From assembly GCA_016841745.1 (NCBI GenBank), contig JAENYO010000003.1:400324-464323 (forward strand): 64,000 nt of DNA, in the 5' to 3' direction. Numbering within the stretch: the first letter of the stretch is position 1; each line of letters starts with the position of its first letter. This DNA comes from Acetomicrobium hydrogeniformans (GTDB lineage Bacteria; Synergistota; Synergistia; Synergistales; JAFGMB01). Below, piece by piece: positions 16,641 to 25,016 of the stretch. A model generated the notes under the pieces. That model saw nothing but the letters and a program-made list of their open reading frames with translations. It searched no databases and was not told where the DNA came from. The position numbers were made by a program, and so were the translations under genes.

Positions 16641-16657
16641 AACATAACCGTTATGTT
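16641..16657 (+). promoter_or_regulatory. Perfect inverted repeat, possible operator
   Basis: AACATAAC-C-GTTATGTT, eight-base arms around one base, 39 bases before the methyltransferase-like gene. The symmetry suggests a dimeric regulator; none is assigned. Confidence 0.4.
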
Positions 16658-16695
16658 CCATCAGATCCCCGAGGGGATTCTTTTCTGAAGAACTA

Positions 16696-17286
16696 TTGAG
16701 ACTGGAGATGTCAAGTTTGAAAAATTTCTTTGAAAGAAACCGAAGCAGGCTCACCTGGATCATTATCCTTCCAGTTTTATTAATATTGACCATTTCGCCA
16801 ATTAGCGATAAATCTTTTTATGATCCCTATCTCGAATATTTGGGATTCTTCTTCCTGATGGTGGCATCCATCGGACGGATATGGACCTCCCTTTTCATCT
16901 GCGGCCGTAAGGACACCGAACTGGTGAAAGACGGTCCTTTTTCCATCTGCAGGAACCCTCTGTATCTTTTTTCGTTTATCGGCGGGGTTGGGTTAATGTT
17001 TGCCGGCCAGAATCTGGCCCTTGCAGGATTGATGGTACCCTTATTCTGGGGTTACTATCATTTTGTGATAAAGGGGGAAGAAAAAAGACTTCAGGAGTTA
17101 TTTGGTGAGGACTATATTGAATATTCTCGAAGGACCCCGAGGGTCATTCCCAGGTTCTTCCTCTATCGTTCCCCTTCAGAAGTCACGATCAACATCAGAA
17201 CTATGGAGATATCTATTATGGATGCAAGCTGTTTTCTCCTGATGATCGTGTTCATTGAAATTCTCGAGCAGATAAAGATGCACTGA
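16696..17286 (+). CDS. Isoprenylcysteine carboxyl methyltransferase (ICMT)-like membrane protein
   Basis: A 196-residue protein with four to five membrane segments. The C-terminal half has the ICMT/PEMT pattern LVKDGPFSICRNPLYL (family G-x-Y/F-x-x-x-R-N-P-x-Y), then EEKRLQELFGEDYIEYSRRTPRVIP, which binds S-adenosylmethionine. The natural bacterial substrate is unknown. The start is uncertain: TTG 16696 or ATG 16708, where a GGAG abuts the ATG too closely. Confidence 0.8.
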   Translation: MRLEMSSLKNFFERNRSRLTWIIILPVLLILTISPISDKSFYDPYLEYLGFFFLMVASIGRIWTSLFICGRKDTELVKDGPFSICRNPLYLFSFIGGVGLMFAGQNLALAGLMVPLFWGYYHFVIKGEEKRLQELFGEDYIEYSRRTPRVIPRFFLYRSPSEVTINIRTMEISIMDASCFLLMIVFIEILEQIKMH

Positions 17287-17406
17287 TATGATCAGGAATT
17301 GAAATATCCATCTTTATACAATTGTGCGAAAATGTGGAAGCCTGTACAAGGAAGCAGTGGAAATATTCGAAATTGAAGAATAACCTGAATCGAGATAGCT
17401 GGAGTA

Positions 17407-17439
17407 GAAAAAACCGGGCTCTAAGGCCCGGCTTTTTCC
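17407..17439 (+). terminator. Rho-independent terminator
   Basis: Stem of AAAACCGGGC / GCCCGGCTTTTT type with a TCTAAG loop and T-run. Ends the ICMT-like transcript. Confidence 0.85.
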
Positions 17440-17584
17440 TATATCGAGGAATGGTAAATGAGGAGAAGAAATACTTGTTTTCTAGTTATAGGCCAGTCTT
17501 ATCTCCGGAGTTGCAAGGGTAGACTGGATCTGTTCCCCCTGTTTTTCAAGAATATGAAGGAATCTACATGTAACATACTCTAGC

Positions 17585-17603
17585 AGTAAAGATAATCATT
17601 ATC
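17585..17603 (+). promoter_or_regulatory. Fur-box-like palindrome
   Basis: The 13-base palindrome GATAATCATTATC (17591-17603) equals the right-hand 13 bases of the classical 19-base Fur consensus; over all 19 bases I count 16 matches. It lies about 45 bases upstream of the -35 box of the epimerase operon. No Fur gene is in the window, so the assignment rests on the motif. Confidence 0.4.
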
Positions 17604-17648
17604 AACTATCCTCAGGAAATGACATACAAGTTAATCTTTGTTTAATTA

Positions 17649-17677
17649 TTGACAACCTCTGAAAAAAACAGGATAAT
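17649..17677 (+). promoter_or_regulatory. Promoter of the epimerase/racemase operon
   Basis: TTGACA, a 17-base spacer and GATAAT: one mismatch from the sigma-70 consensus. The predicted start (about 17684) is followed by an operator-like palindrome at 17705-17720. Confidence 0.7.
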
Positions 17678-17704
17678 CAGCCTTGAGATAATAATGCATA
17701 CATC

Positions 17705-17720
17705 CATGTATTCATACATG
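17705..17720 (+). promoter_or_regulatory. Candidate GntR operator (CATGTAT-TC-ATACATG)
   Basis: Seven-base perfect inverted repeat with a two-base centre, about 20 bases after the predicted transcription start. It contains ATGTATTCA, the reverse complement of TGAATACAT. That sequence also occurs upstream of the GntR gene at 21022 and of the gene at 21748, so this is a likely site for that regulator. Confidence 0.6.
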
Positions 17721-17753
17721 GCCTCGATAAAGTTCGTTAAAGGAGGTGAAACA

Positions 17754-18713
17754 ATGAAAGGCATTTGCCTTGATTATGTCAGGGGGCATATGGGTGGAAA
17801 TACAATTTCTCTTTTTTCTGGAGAGCAGTTTACCCCTGGAAAGGAACTGGAGGAGGCTTTGATAGCTCTGGATGAAAAACACATCTTTTCAGATGAAGCT
17901 GCCATAATTTATCCTTCAGGTAAAGAAAAGACTTTAAAGATCAAAATCGTAAGTCCAACAACAAAAAGGTTTATAACTGCCTGTGGAGGCATGACCCAGG
18001 TTTTGGGAAAAGCCATGGGCGAGTCATACCTGGGAGAGAGATTCGGTTTTTCTTCCTTTGACACCCATCAGGAAATCTTTTTAGACCTTGATGGAGGTAA
18101 CCATAGAATAGATATTTTCAAGTCAGGCGACAAAGTATTTCGTACGATAACAAAAATGGATATTTTTGCAGAAGAGCTTTATTCCTCCGGGATAGAGGAA
18201 ATGTTGGTTATGGATATACAGGTATTTCGTGTTGGCAAGTTCCTGGTAGTTAACGCAGATGAAATTAAAAAAGCTTTTCCTGTATTGGACCTGGAAAAAA
18301 TGGATCCGGCATCAAAGAATATCCTTTTTGAATTACAGGAAAAGGCCATGTCTTTTAATAGAGCTATTGGTCTTGATTATGCTGTTTATGATTGGAATTG
18401 CTCTCACAAAGGAGATCTAAGGGCCGTATTCCCTCATTATATTCCAGACGATCATATTGAACCTTCGTGCGGGACAGGGACTGTTGCCATAGGGGTTGCA
18501 ACTGCCTGGAACGGAGAACTCCGAAAGAATCTTTCTGGAGATCTTTCAGATGCAAAGATCGTTAATCTTGCTTTTGAAACTGGGGGAGCGAAAAATCTGG
18601 GCGGTCCGGAACTTTCTAACCTCTCATTTTCTGTTGTCGGTAATAAATTAACTGATATCTATTTTCACCACAGTTTAGTGGAATTAACTTCTCAAGGAAA
18701 AATATTTATATAA
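17754..18713 (+). CDS. Diaminopimelate-epimerase-fold isomerase/racemase, divergent
   Basis: A 319-residue protein with the two-cysteine arrangement of cofactor-independent DapF/proline-racemase-fold enzymes: Cys77 in FITACGGMTQV and Cys239 in EPSCGTGTVAIG (DapF has CGNG and CGSG at the matching places). The rest is unlike standard DapF, so I infer a racemase or epimerase for another amino acid. The start ATG 17754 follows a near-perfect AAGGAGGTGA. It leads an apparent operon with an Asp/Glu-racemase-like gene and a saccharopine-dehydrogenase-like gene. CntK, the histidine racemase of opine metallophore synthesis, has this fold, but its usual partner CntL is absent here. Confidence 0.65.
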   Translation: MKGICLDYVRGHMGGNTISLFSGEQFTPGKELEEALIALDEKHIFSDEAAIIYPSGKEKTLKIKIVSPTTKRFITACGGMTQVLGKAMGESYLGERFGFSSFDTHQEIFLDLDGGNHRIDIFKSGDKVFRTITKMDIFAEELYSSGIEEMLVMDIQVFRVGKFLVVNADEIKKAFPVLDLEKMDPASKNILFELQEKAMSFNRAIGLDYAVYDWNCSHKGDLRAVFPHYIPDDHIEPSCGTGTVAIGVATAWNGELRKNLSGDLSDAKIVNLAFETGGAKNLGGPELSNLSFSVVGNKLTDIYFHHSLVELTSQGKIFI

Positions 18714-18763
18714 AATGGATGCTTCTTTGAGAAGATATTTTTTTATCACAGGAGGACTAATTA

Positions 18764-19474
18764 ATGGGAAACGATAGTTTACCCAGGATAGGCATTCTGG
18801 CATGGGAAGGTGGACTTGTTCCTCCAGGTCTTATGCAGCTGGAAAAGCTGAAGGGGAACAGTACCAATCTGGAATCTTACGATTATCCAGTCCAGATAAG
18901 GCGAGTAGAAGGTGCCAGTGCAGAAAGCATCGTCATCAACCCGGATGAAACAGTATTGCAGAGGATGGTTTCTCTAATGAAGGAAATGATAGCAGAAGGC
19001 GTAAAAGCTATCACAACCAGTTGCGGTTTTAATGCTATCCACCAGAAAAGACTGGCCGATTCTGTAAACGTTCCTGTTTTTACTTCGAGTCTCATGCAGA
19101 TACCTTTTGTGTTGAGGACCTTAAAGAAAGGACAGTCCGTGGCTGTTATTACGGCGAGAAAAGCAAGTCTTACTCCACTTCATTTCCAGAACTGCGGTAT
19201 TGCTGATCTTGCCCCAGTTCATATTATAGGTATGGAAGAATGGGAAGAATGGGGGAAAGTGTTGGATTCCAAGGTTCCAGGAGTGGATATGGGACTTATT
19301 GAGAAGGAAATAATCGAGGCAGGTCTACTGGCAAAAAAACAGTATCCTGATGTAGGGGCTTTTGTCCTTGAATGCACGGATATGCCGCCCTTTTCAAAGG
19401 CTATACGGAGTGCGACAGGTCTCCCTGTATTCGATTTTATTACTCTTGTTAACTACGTGAATCAGGCGGTCTGA
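18764..19474 (+). CDS. Aspartate/glutamate racemase-superfamily protein
   Basis: A 236-residue protein with the twin catalytic cysteines of the Asp/Glu/hydantoin racemase fold: Cys87 in AITTSCGFN and Cys204 in VLECTDMPPF. It probably inverts the alpha-carbon of an acidic or related amino acid without a cofactor. It lies 50 bases after the DapF-fold gene and 80 before the saccharopine-dehydrogenase-like gene. Two unrelated racemase folds side by side suggest a substrate with more than one stereocentre. Confidence 0.8.
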   Translation: MGNDSLPRIGILAWEGGLVPPGLMQLEKLKGNSTNLESYDYPVQIRRVEGASAESIVINPDETVLQRMVSLMKEMIAEGVKAITTSCGFNAIHQKRLADSVNVPVFTSSLMQIPFVLRTLKKGQSVAVITARKASLTPLHFQNCGIADLAPVHIIGMEEWEEWGKVLDSKVPGVDMGLIEKEIIEAGLLAKKQYPDVGAFVLECTDMPPFSKAIRSATGLPVFDFITLVNYVNQAV

Positions 19475-19554
19475 TGTAGAACCTTTAAAGGATTATCCTG
19501 GTTAAAGAACGAATTCTTTATGGCAGACTGTTAAATTCAGGAGGAGGTATTTTT

Positions 19555-20886
19555 TTGAAAGAGATTCTTGTTCTTGGTGCAGGAAGAGTAGCCCGGCCAT
19601 GTGTTCAGTACCTTTTGAAAGAGCCGGGATACCATGTGACAGTGGTGGATCTGAAGGAGGAAAATCTTGTTCATGTCATTGGCGGTCACCCGCGAGGGAA
19701 GGGTATTGTGGGAAACGCGGGTAGTGAATCTGAATTGCTTATGGACAAGCTTAACCCTGATCTTGTAGTGAACCTCCTCCCCGCATCATTTATGAAACAG
19801 ATTGCCGAACAATGTATAGAAAGAGCTATTCCTACGGTAAATCCTTCTTATATTGATGAGGAAACTAGACTTCTTGATACAAAAGCCAGACAAGCAGGGG
19901 TGACAATCCTTTGTGAACTTGGACTTGATCCTGGAATAGATCATATGTCAGCTGTAAAAACTATAAGAAAGATCCATGATGAAGGTGGAAAGATAGAGTC
20001 CTTCTGGTCAGTTTGCGGAGCCATTCCTTCAGCAAAGGATAATACGAATCCCATGGGATACAAACTTTCCTGGGCTCCAGCTGGCCTTATCGGGGCAAGT
20101 AAGAGGGATGCCAGATTTCTCAGGAATGGTAAGGAAGTATTGCTTCCCGGAGGAGAAACCTTTAAGTATTCAGATCTTATCGAAGTAGAAGACCTTGGCT
20201 GTTTCGAGGTTTACGCAAATGGCAATTCTCTTCCCTATCTTGATATGTACGGTATTAAAGAAGCAAAAAGTATTTACAGAGGAACAGTCCGTTATCTTGG
20301 GTGGAGCGAGACCATTTGCACGATGCTCGAAATGGGTCTTTTTGAAGAAACCAGGATGGAACTTTCCGGTCTGACCTACAGGGATTTTTCTGCAAAACTT
20401 CTTGAAGCTTCCTCCAGAGATAGTTTTGAGGAAATCTTATGCAAAAAATTAAACATAGAGCCCTACATGGCCATTTATCAGAGATTGAAATGGCTTGGAC
20501 TCTTTTCAGATGAATTAATCCCAATGGAGCATGGCAGTCCAAGAGATGTTATCTCCAGGTTATATTTTGATAAACTATATTATCAGAAATCCGAAAAGGA
20601 TCTTGTAATAATGGAGCACAGATTCCTTTCTTATTACCCGGTTTCAGGAAAGAGAGTATTACATAAGTCAACCATGGTGGATTATGGTATTCCTGGAGAG
20701 GATACTTCTGTTGCTAGAACTACAGGTATTCCTCCGGCAATAGGTGCAAAACTTATTCTTGAGGAAAGATTCTCAAGTCCGGGTGTTGTCGGTCCCTTTT
20801 CCCCAGATATATATGAGTTAGCCCTTGAAGAACTGGAAACAGAAAACATCCTTTTCAAGGAAAAAGAAGAGCTGATCTGTAATTAA
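19555..20886 (+). CDS. Saccharopine dehydrogenase-family oxidoreductase (LYS9-like)
   Basis: A 443-residue NAD(P)-dependent enzyme. The Rossmann start ILVLGAGRVARPCVQYLL is followed by the family segments LVVNLLPASFMKQIAEQC and ILCELGLDPGIDHMSA, which bind cofactor and substrate. The C-terminus ends ARTTGIPPAIGAKLILEERF, typical of saccharopine reductases. Such enzymes oxidatively cleave, or form, a secondary amine joining two amino/keto acids. TTG start with a GGAGGAGG site upstream. No alpha-aminoadipate pathway genes are nearby, so the substrate may be an opine-like compound rather than saccharopine. Confidence 0.82.
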   Translation: MKEILVLGAGRVARPCVQYLLKEPGYHVTVVDLKEENLVHVIGGHPRGKGIVGNAGSESELLMDKLNPDLVVNLLPASFMKQIAEQCIERAIPTVNPSYIDEETRLLDTKARQAGVTILCELGLDPGIDHMSAVKTIRKIHDEGGKIESFWSVCGAIPSAKDNTNPMGYKLSWAPAGLIGASKRDARFLRNGKEVLLPGGETFKYSDLIEVEDLGCFEVYANGNSLPYLDMYGIKEAKSIYRGTVRYLGWSETICTMLEMGLFEETRMELSGLTYRDFSAKLLEASSRDSFEEILCKKLNIEPYMAIYQRLKWLGLFSDELIPMEHGSPRDVISRLYFDKLYYQKSEKDLVIMEHRFLSYYPVSGKRVLHKSTMVDYGIPGEDTSVARTTGIPPAIGAKLILEERFSSPGVVGPFSPDIYELALEELETENILFKEKEELICN

Positions 20887-20941
20887 GGGGACCGGGAAAT
20901 TAATGTCGAACGCTATCAGGTAATTTCCTGACTATGTATTA

Positions 20942-20970
20942 TTGACAAAGCAGTTCAACTGACAGATAAT
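20942..20970 (+). promoter_or_regulatory. Promoter of the GntR regulator gene
   Basis: TTGACA, a 17-base spacer and GATAAT, the same boxes and spacing as the epimerase promoter at 17649-17677. Confidence 0.7.
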
Positions 20971-20987
20971 TTAGGAAATTCGATATC

Positions 20988-21008
20988 TGAATACATCTAT
21001 GAATGCAT
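20988..21008 (+). promoter_or_regulatory. Candidate GntR autoregulatory operator
   Basis: TGAATACAT (20988-20996) and TGAATGCAT (21000-21008) lie just after the predicted transcription start of the regulator gene, where binding would block its own transcription. Confidence 0.55.
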
Positions 21009-21021
21009 TGAAAGGCAGAAA

Positions 21022-21672
21022 ATGAACAAAAACACAGAAAACTCGGAAGAAAGAGCCTATAGATCTATCGTTGAATTGATATTGACCAACGAGTACAAGC
21101 CTGGAGATTTTTTGCTTGAAGTTGAGCTGTCTTCAAAACTGAATATGAGCCGTACTCCTGTGAGCCGGGCTTTAGCAAGGCTTGTGACAGAGGGTTTTCT
21201 TGAGCGGATGAAAAAAAAGGGTTGCTTTATTCCGTTACCCACAGCTGACGATGCCAAACAGGTTTTTTTTGCAAGGGAAGCTGTAGCGAGTTATGTCGCT
21301 TCAGCGGCGGCTCTTAATGCCACGAAAGAAGACATTGCGAAATTGAGAAATGTCGTAAAAAGAGAAAAGGAAGCATTCCTTTCTAAGAATAAAGGAGAAG
21401 AGGCTAAACTGAATGAAGCTTTTCACCTGGGTCTGGCGCAGCTATCAGGAAATCAATATCTTCAAAAATGCTGTAGAAACCTTTTCTGGCGGTCAAATGT
21501 ATATATATTCTATTTTGACAGCTTCTACAGGGATGCAGAGATGCCCCAGTTGACTCCCCTTCAGCATAACGAGATCCTCGATGCTATAGAAGCGAAGGAT
21601 TCTGAACTGGCTTCTGAATTGATGTGTAAGCATATTCGGAGAACATACGAGATGCTTATAAAAATGCGGTAA
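21022..21672 (+). CDS. GntR-family transcriptional regulator (FCD subfamily)
   Basis: A 216-residue regulator. The N-terminal winged helix shows YKPGDFLLEVELSSKLNMSRTPVSRALARLVTEGFL, and the C-terminal all-helical FCD domain (about 80-210) has FHLGLAQLSGN and the late HNEILDAIEAKDSELASELM...H, the usual metal/ligand histidines. It sits between two saccharopine-dehydrogenase-like genes. TGAATACAT motifs at its own promoter and at those of the flanking operons make it the probable local repressor; the ligand would be a small carboxylate or amino acid. Confidence 0.9.
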   Translation: MNKNTENSEERAYRSIVELILTNEYKPGDFLLEVELSSKLNMSRTPVSRALARLVTEGFLERMKKKGCFIPLPTADDAKQVFFAREAVASYVASAAALNATKEDIAKLRNVVKREKEAFLSKNKGEEAKLNEAFHLGLAQLSGNQYLQKCCRNLFWRSNVYIFYFDSFYRDAEMPQLTPLQHNEILDAIEAKDSELASELMCKHIRRTYEMLIKMR

Positions 21673-21689
21673 ATACTACTGCATTTTTT

Positions 21690-21718
21690 TTGACCATTAG
21701 AAATGAATACATTAAAAA
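21690..21718 (+). promoter_or_regulatory. Promoter with embedded TGAATACAT site
   Basis: TTGACC, a 17-base spacer and TAAAAA. TGAATACAT at 21704-21712 forms the end of the spacer, so bound repressor would cover the promoter. The -10 box is weak, hence moderate confidence. Confidence 0.45.
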
Positions 21719-21747
21719 ATTCATAAAAGAATTCATAGAGGAGGTAT

Positions 21748-22980
21748 GTGACTTTGAACGGGAAAAAGGTAGTTATTCTTGGTTATGGTATGCAGGGACA
21801 GGCAGCTTTGTACGACCTTGTGAACAGAACCCATGTTTCAGAAATTATAGTGGCTGACAACAGATCAGATCTTGAGGTGTTGTTGAAACAATACCCATCT
21901 GAACGAGTTAAATCCTCTAAGCTTGATGCTAGTGATAAAGGGCAACTATCGAAATTGATGGAAGGTGCAGATGTTGTTCTTGAATTTCTTCCAGGGAAAT
22001 TTGCGTTTTCTACTGGGCTGCTTGCTGCGGAACTGGGTGTAAATCTGGTCAGCAGTATGTATTACGTTAATCCGGGAGAGGAAGATAAAACCAAAGTATC
22101 CGGGCAGAGGAAAGCCCTTGCCGAACTTGACAGAAAGGCAAAGGAAAAAGGTATTACTATTCTGACAGAATTTGGGATGGATCCCGGTCTTGACCTTGTG
22201 CTTGGATCAAAGGCTTTATCAGAGTTTGATGAAGTTTCGGAATTTTATTCCTATGGTGCCGGATTCCCTGCTCCGGAGGTTGAAGATAATCCACTAAAGT
22301 ACAAGTTTACATGGTCAATTATCGGAGTTATGCTTTCCTACCTTCGTCCTGCAAAAATAATATCAGGTGGAAAAACTTTGGAAGTAGCGGCCAGAGACAT
22401 GTTTTCCAGGGAAAACATGCACCATCTTGACATTCCCGAGATCGGGAGAACCCTGGAGTGTTTCCCCAATGGAAATACACAACACTATGCGGAGTTATTT
22501 GGTCTAAAAGGGACTATACGCGAAATGGGACGTTACATCTGCCGCTGGGAGGGTCACGGTGCATTCTGGGAAGCAATGGCCAAGAGCGGTTTCCTTGATC
22601 AGAAACCTGTCAAGGTCGGGAATACATCTGTGGTACCTGCAGAATTCTGTGCCTCCCTCTTAGCTTCTCAGGACCAGTTTTACTACAAAAAGGACGAACA
22701 GGATATGGCTCTGGTAAGGATGGATGTAAGAGGGAAAGCAGAAGGAAAGAAAAAAAGAGTTACCTATCAGCTGATCGACAGGCGGGATCTCGCAACCGGT
22801 TTTACAGCAATGCAGAGAACCGTAGGTTTTACGGCCAGCATAGGAGCTCAGCTGATCCTTGATGGAAAATTCAATAGACCAGGAGTTGCATTACCTATTG
22901 ATGTTCCCTTTGACCTTGTCGAAAAAGAGGTAGAGGTTCGTGGTATGTCCATCATCAGGGAAGAATTTCCCTGGGATTAA
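21748..22980 (+). CDS. Saccharopine dehydrogenase-family protein (second copy, lysine-6-dehydrogenase-like)
   Basis: A 410-residue NAD(P)-binding enzyme: VVILGYGMQGQAALYDL (Rossmann), ADVVLEFLPGKFAFSTG, ILTEFGMDPGLDLVLG and the C-terminal GFTAMQRTVGFTASIGAQLIL. It is only distantly like the copy at 19555, so it is not a recent duplicate. The N-terminal half resembles lysine-epsilon-dehydrogenases of this family. GTG start after AGAGGAGG. It is transcribed just after the GntR gene and before an NhaC-type antiporter. Confidence 0.8.
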   Translation: MTLNGKKVVILGYGMQGQAALYDLVNRTHVSEIIVADNRSDLEVLLKQYPSERVKSSKLDASDKGQLSKLMEGADVVLEFLPGKFAFSTGLLAAELGVNLVSSMYYVNPGEEDKTKVSGQRKALAELDRKAKEKGITILTEFGMDPGLDLVLGSKALSEFDEVSEFYSYGAGFPAPEVEDNPLKYKFTWSIIGVMLSYLRPAKIISGGKTLEVAARDMFSRENMHHLDIPEIGRTLECFPNGNTQHYAELFGLKGTIREMGRYICRWEGHGAFWEAMAKSGFLDQKPVKVGNTSVVPAEFCASLLASQDQFYYKKDEQDMALVRMDVRGKAEGKKKRVTYQLIDRRDLATGFTAMQRTVGFTASIGAQLILDGKFNRPGVALPIDVPFDLVEKEVEVRGMSIIREEFPWD

Positions 22981-23154
22981 TACATAGTTCCCGAAATATG
23001 GGAGGAAAGATCTTCGATATTTGCAGGCTCCGAAATTCGTAAGAGATGGAAAATATTTGATATAGGGAGGGTTGACATTTTTTTTTAGGGGGGGGAATAG
23101 AAACAGAAATATGCTGTAGCTATAGCCTGAAAAATCTAAAGGGGAGGTATGATC

Positions 23155-24573
23155 ATGGAAATTGAAGGGACTTTTGGAATTCTTTCGATGTTGCCGGTAG
23201 TTCTTGCTCTTGTACTCGCTTTTTGGACCAAAGATGCAGTTTTTTCTCTTATGATAGGATGCCTGACTGGAGTAGTGCTTGCTGGCTTTGATCCTGCAAC
23301 GGGCCTGAAGAAGCTGTTCCTGACAGCTTTGGGCAATGGTGACTTTATCTGGGTTATGATGATTGAGGTTGCTGTCGGGATAATGATAGCCCTTTATCTG
23401 AGGGCTGGAGTGATAACAGCTTTTACAGAGTGGGCTTCAACGAAGATAAGGACCAGGAGGGCTGCTTCCGGATTCGGTTGGCTTTTAGGGATCTTTGTGT
23501 TCTTCAGCGATTATTTCAGCCCCCTGTTCAGCGGGCCCATAGCCAGGCCTCTTACAGATAAGTACAAAGTCTCGAGGGAAATGCTTGCCTATGAACTTGA
23601 CTCTGGAAGTGCACCGGTCTGTACTCTCATTCCTTTAAGCGGCTGGGCAGTATACATTGCCGGTCTTTTGGTCGGATATGGTCCAATTACAACCGTTGAG
23701 GAAGGAATGGGTTTATTTATCAAGGCCATTCCCTTCAACTTTTACGGATGGTTTGCAGTTATTCTTTGCGGACTTATTGCCTGGCAGGTCATTCCTAACT
23801 TTGGCCCCATGAGAACGGCTGAATTAAGGGCAAAAAATGAAGGGAAAGTTCTCCGCGATGGGGCTTCACCTCTTACTGGGGAAGAAATGGATGATATCAA
23901 AGCGCTTCAAGGCAAGAAAACAAATCTTCTCTTTTTCCTTGTCTTCCCTGTACTTATAGTCATCGGTATTGCTTTGGGAACCTTCTTTATGCTGGGTAGT
24001 GCAAAAATACTCGAAGCATTCTTTGCTGCCGTAATGTACCAGGCAGTAGCCATGTCTTTCGGTGGATATTTCAAGAGCGTCAAAGATGGAATGGATGTTG
24101 CTGTAAAAGGGATCAAGGCTGTTCTGCCTGCTATCATGATACTTGCCCTTGCTTATTGTATTAATACTATTTCCAAGGGTCTGGGAGCTCAGCAGTATAT
24201 TATTTCAGTAACTGAAACATGGATGACGGCAGGAATGCTTCCCCTCATTACTTTCATTACGGGTGCATTCATTTCCTTCTTTACGGGTACATCCTGGGGG
24301 ACTTATGCCATAGTTACCCCGTTTGTTATGCCCATTGCTTTCGGTATTTCCGGGGGAGTCGTTTCTCCATTAGTTCTGGCAACAGTTGGAGGAATTGTAG
24401 GCGGAGGTCTTTTTGGCGATCACTGTTCTCCTGTGTCGGATACAACATGCCTGTCTTCCTTTGGTGCAGCTTCAGACCACATGGATCATGTATCAACACA
24501 GCTACCTTACGCTTTGTTATCAGGTGCCCTGGCTGGAGCCCTGTTTATCGTTATCGGTATGATGGGAGTTTAA
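23155..24573 (+). CDS. NhaC-family Na+/H+ antiporter-type transporter
   Basis: A 472-residue protein with about 11-12 membrane segments. NhaC-family features are FSDYFSPLFSGPIARPLTDKY, ELDSGSAPVCTLIPLSGWAVY, SFFTGTSWGTYAIVTPF and FGDHCSPVSDTTCLSS. ATG 23155 is preferred over 23149, since GGGGAGG is seven bases before it. Within amino-acid catabolic clusters this family can exchange organic substrates as well as ions. Here it is a candidate importer or Na+ cycler for the pathway, by context only. Confidence 0.88.
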   Translation: MEIEGTFGILSMLPVVLALVLAFWTKDAVFSLMIGCLTGVVLAGFDPATGLKKLFLTALGNGDFIWVMMIEVAVGIMIALYLRAGVITAFTEWASTKIRTRRAASGFGWLLGIFVFFSDYFSPLFSGPIARPLTDKYKVSREMLAYELDSGSAPVCTLIPLSGWAVYIAGLLVGYGPITTVEEGMGLFIKAIPFNFYGWFAVILCGLIAWQVIPNFGPMRTAELRAKNEGKVLRDGASPLTGEEMDDIKALQGKKTNLLFFLVFPVLIVIGIALGTFFMLGSAKILEAFFAAVMYQAVAMSFGGYFKSVKDGMDVAVKGIKAVLPAIMILALAYCINTISKGLGAQQYIISVTETWMTAGMLPLITFITGAFISFFTGTSWGTYAIVTPFVMPIAFGISGGVVSPLVLATVGGIVGGGLFGDHCSPVSDTTCLSSFGAASDHMDHVSTQLPYALLSGALAGALFIVIGMMGV

Positions 24574-24622
24574 GTGTCAATTACATAATGATCAATATGA
24601 ACATATTGTGAACAGCAGAGGA

Positions 24623-24672
24623 AATCACCCTGGATGTTATTTTGCAGGAACCAGGGTGATTTATCCTGTTTT
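24623..24672 (+). terminator. Terminator after the NhaC-type gene
   Basis: AATCACCCTGG / CCAGGGTGATT stem (24623-24633 and 24651-24661) with a 17-base loop, then T-rich sequence (ATCCTGTTTTTC). Confidence 0.7.
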
Positions 24673-25016
24673 TCAATAAAGAATAAATATCAGAGCTGTC
24701 CAGAGTAGAAGCAGATAAAAATAGCTATCAGGAGTTGCAATGTGTTGAGAGTCCATTTTGGATAAGATTTAAAACAGGTCTCTTTTTTCAGAACCTTGAA
24801 AATTAAACAGGTTGTCCAAGTTACTTCCACATTAATTTCAGCTGTTCCGGTTCTGGCGTCATTGGCTGTTGATTGCTGTAAATAATTGACCAAAAGTGAT
24901 TTCAAGAAAGTTACAGCAAAATAACTCCAGTGGCGCAAAACTACAGAGGGAAGGAGGAGAGCTTGAAAAGAGTCATGATCTTTTAAAAAAATATTCCACC
25001 ATAGAGGAGGGTTATT
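24673..25016 (+). other. Intergenic region, nothing identified
   Basis: About 340 bases of AT-rich sequence between the NhaC-type terminator and the YfcC-type gene. An antisense open frame crosses it without a ribosome site or recognisable motif. The only supported element is the GAGGAGG ribosome site at its right end. Confidence 0.5.

Noticed and set aside
16393..16647. 84-codon open frame after the aldo/keto reductase
   Set aside because: It begins inside a hairpin, lacks a ribosome site and its translation is unlike a protein.
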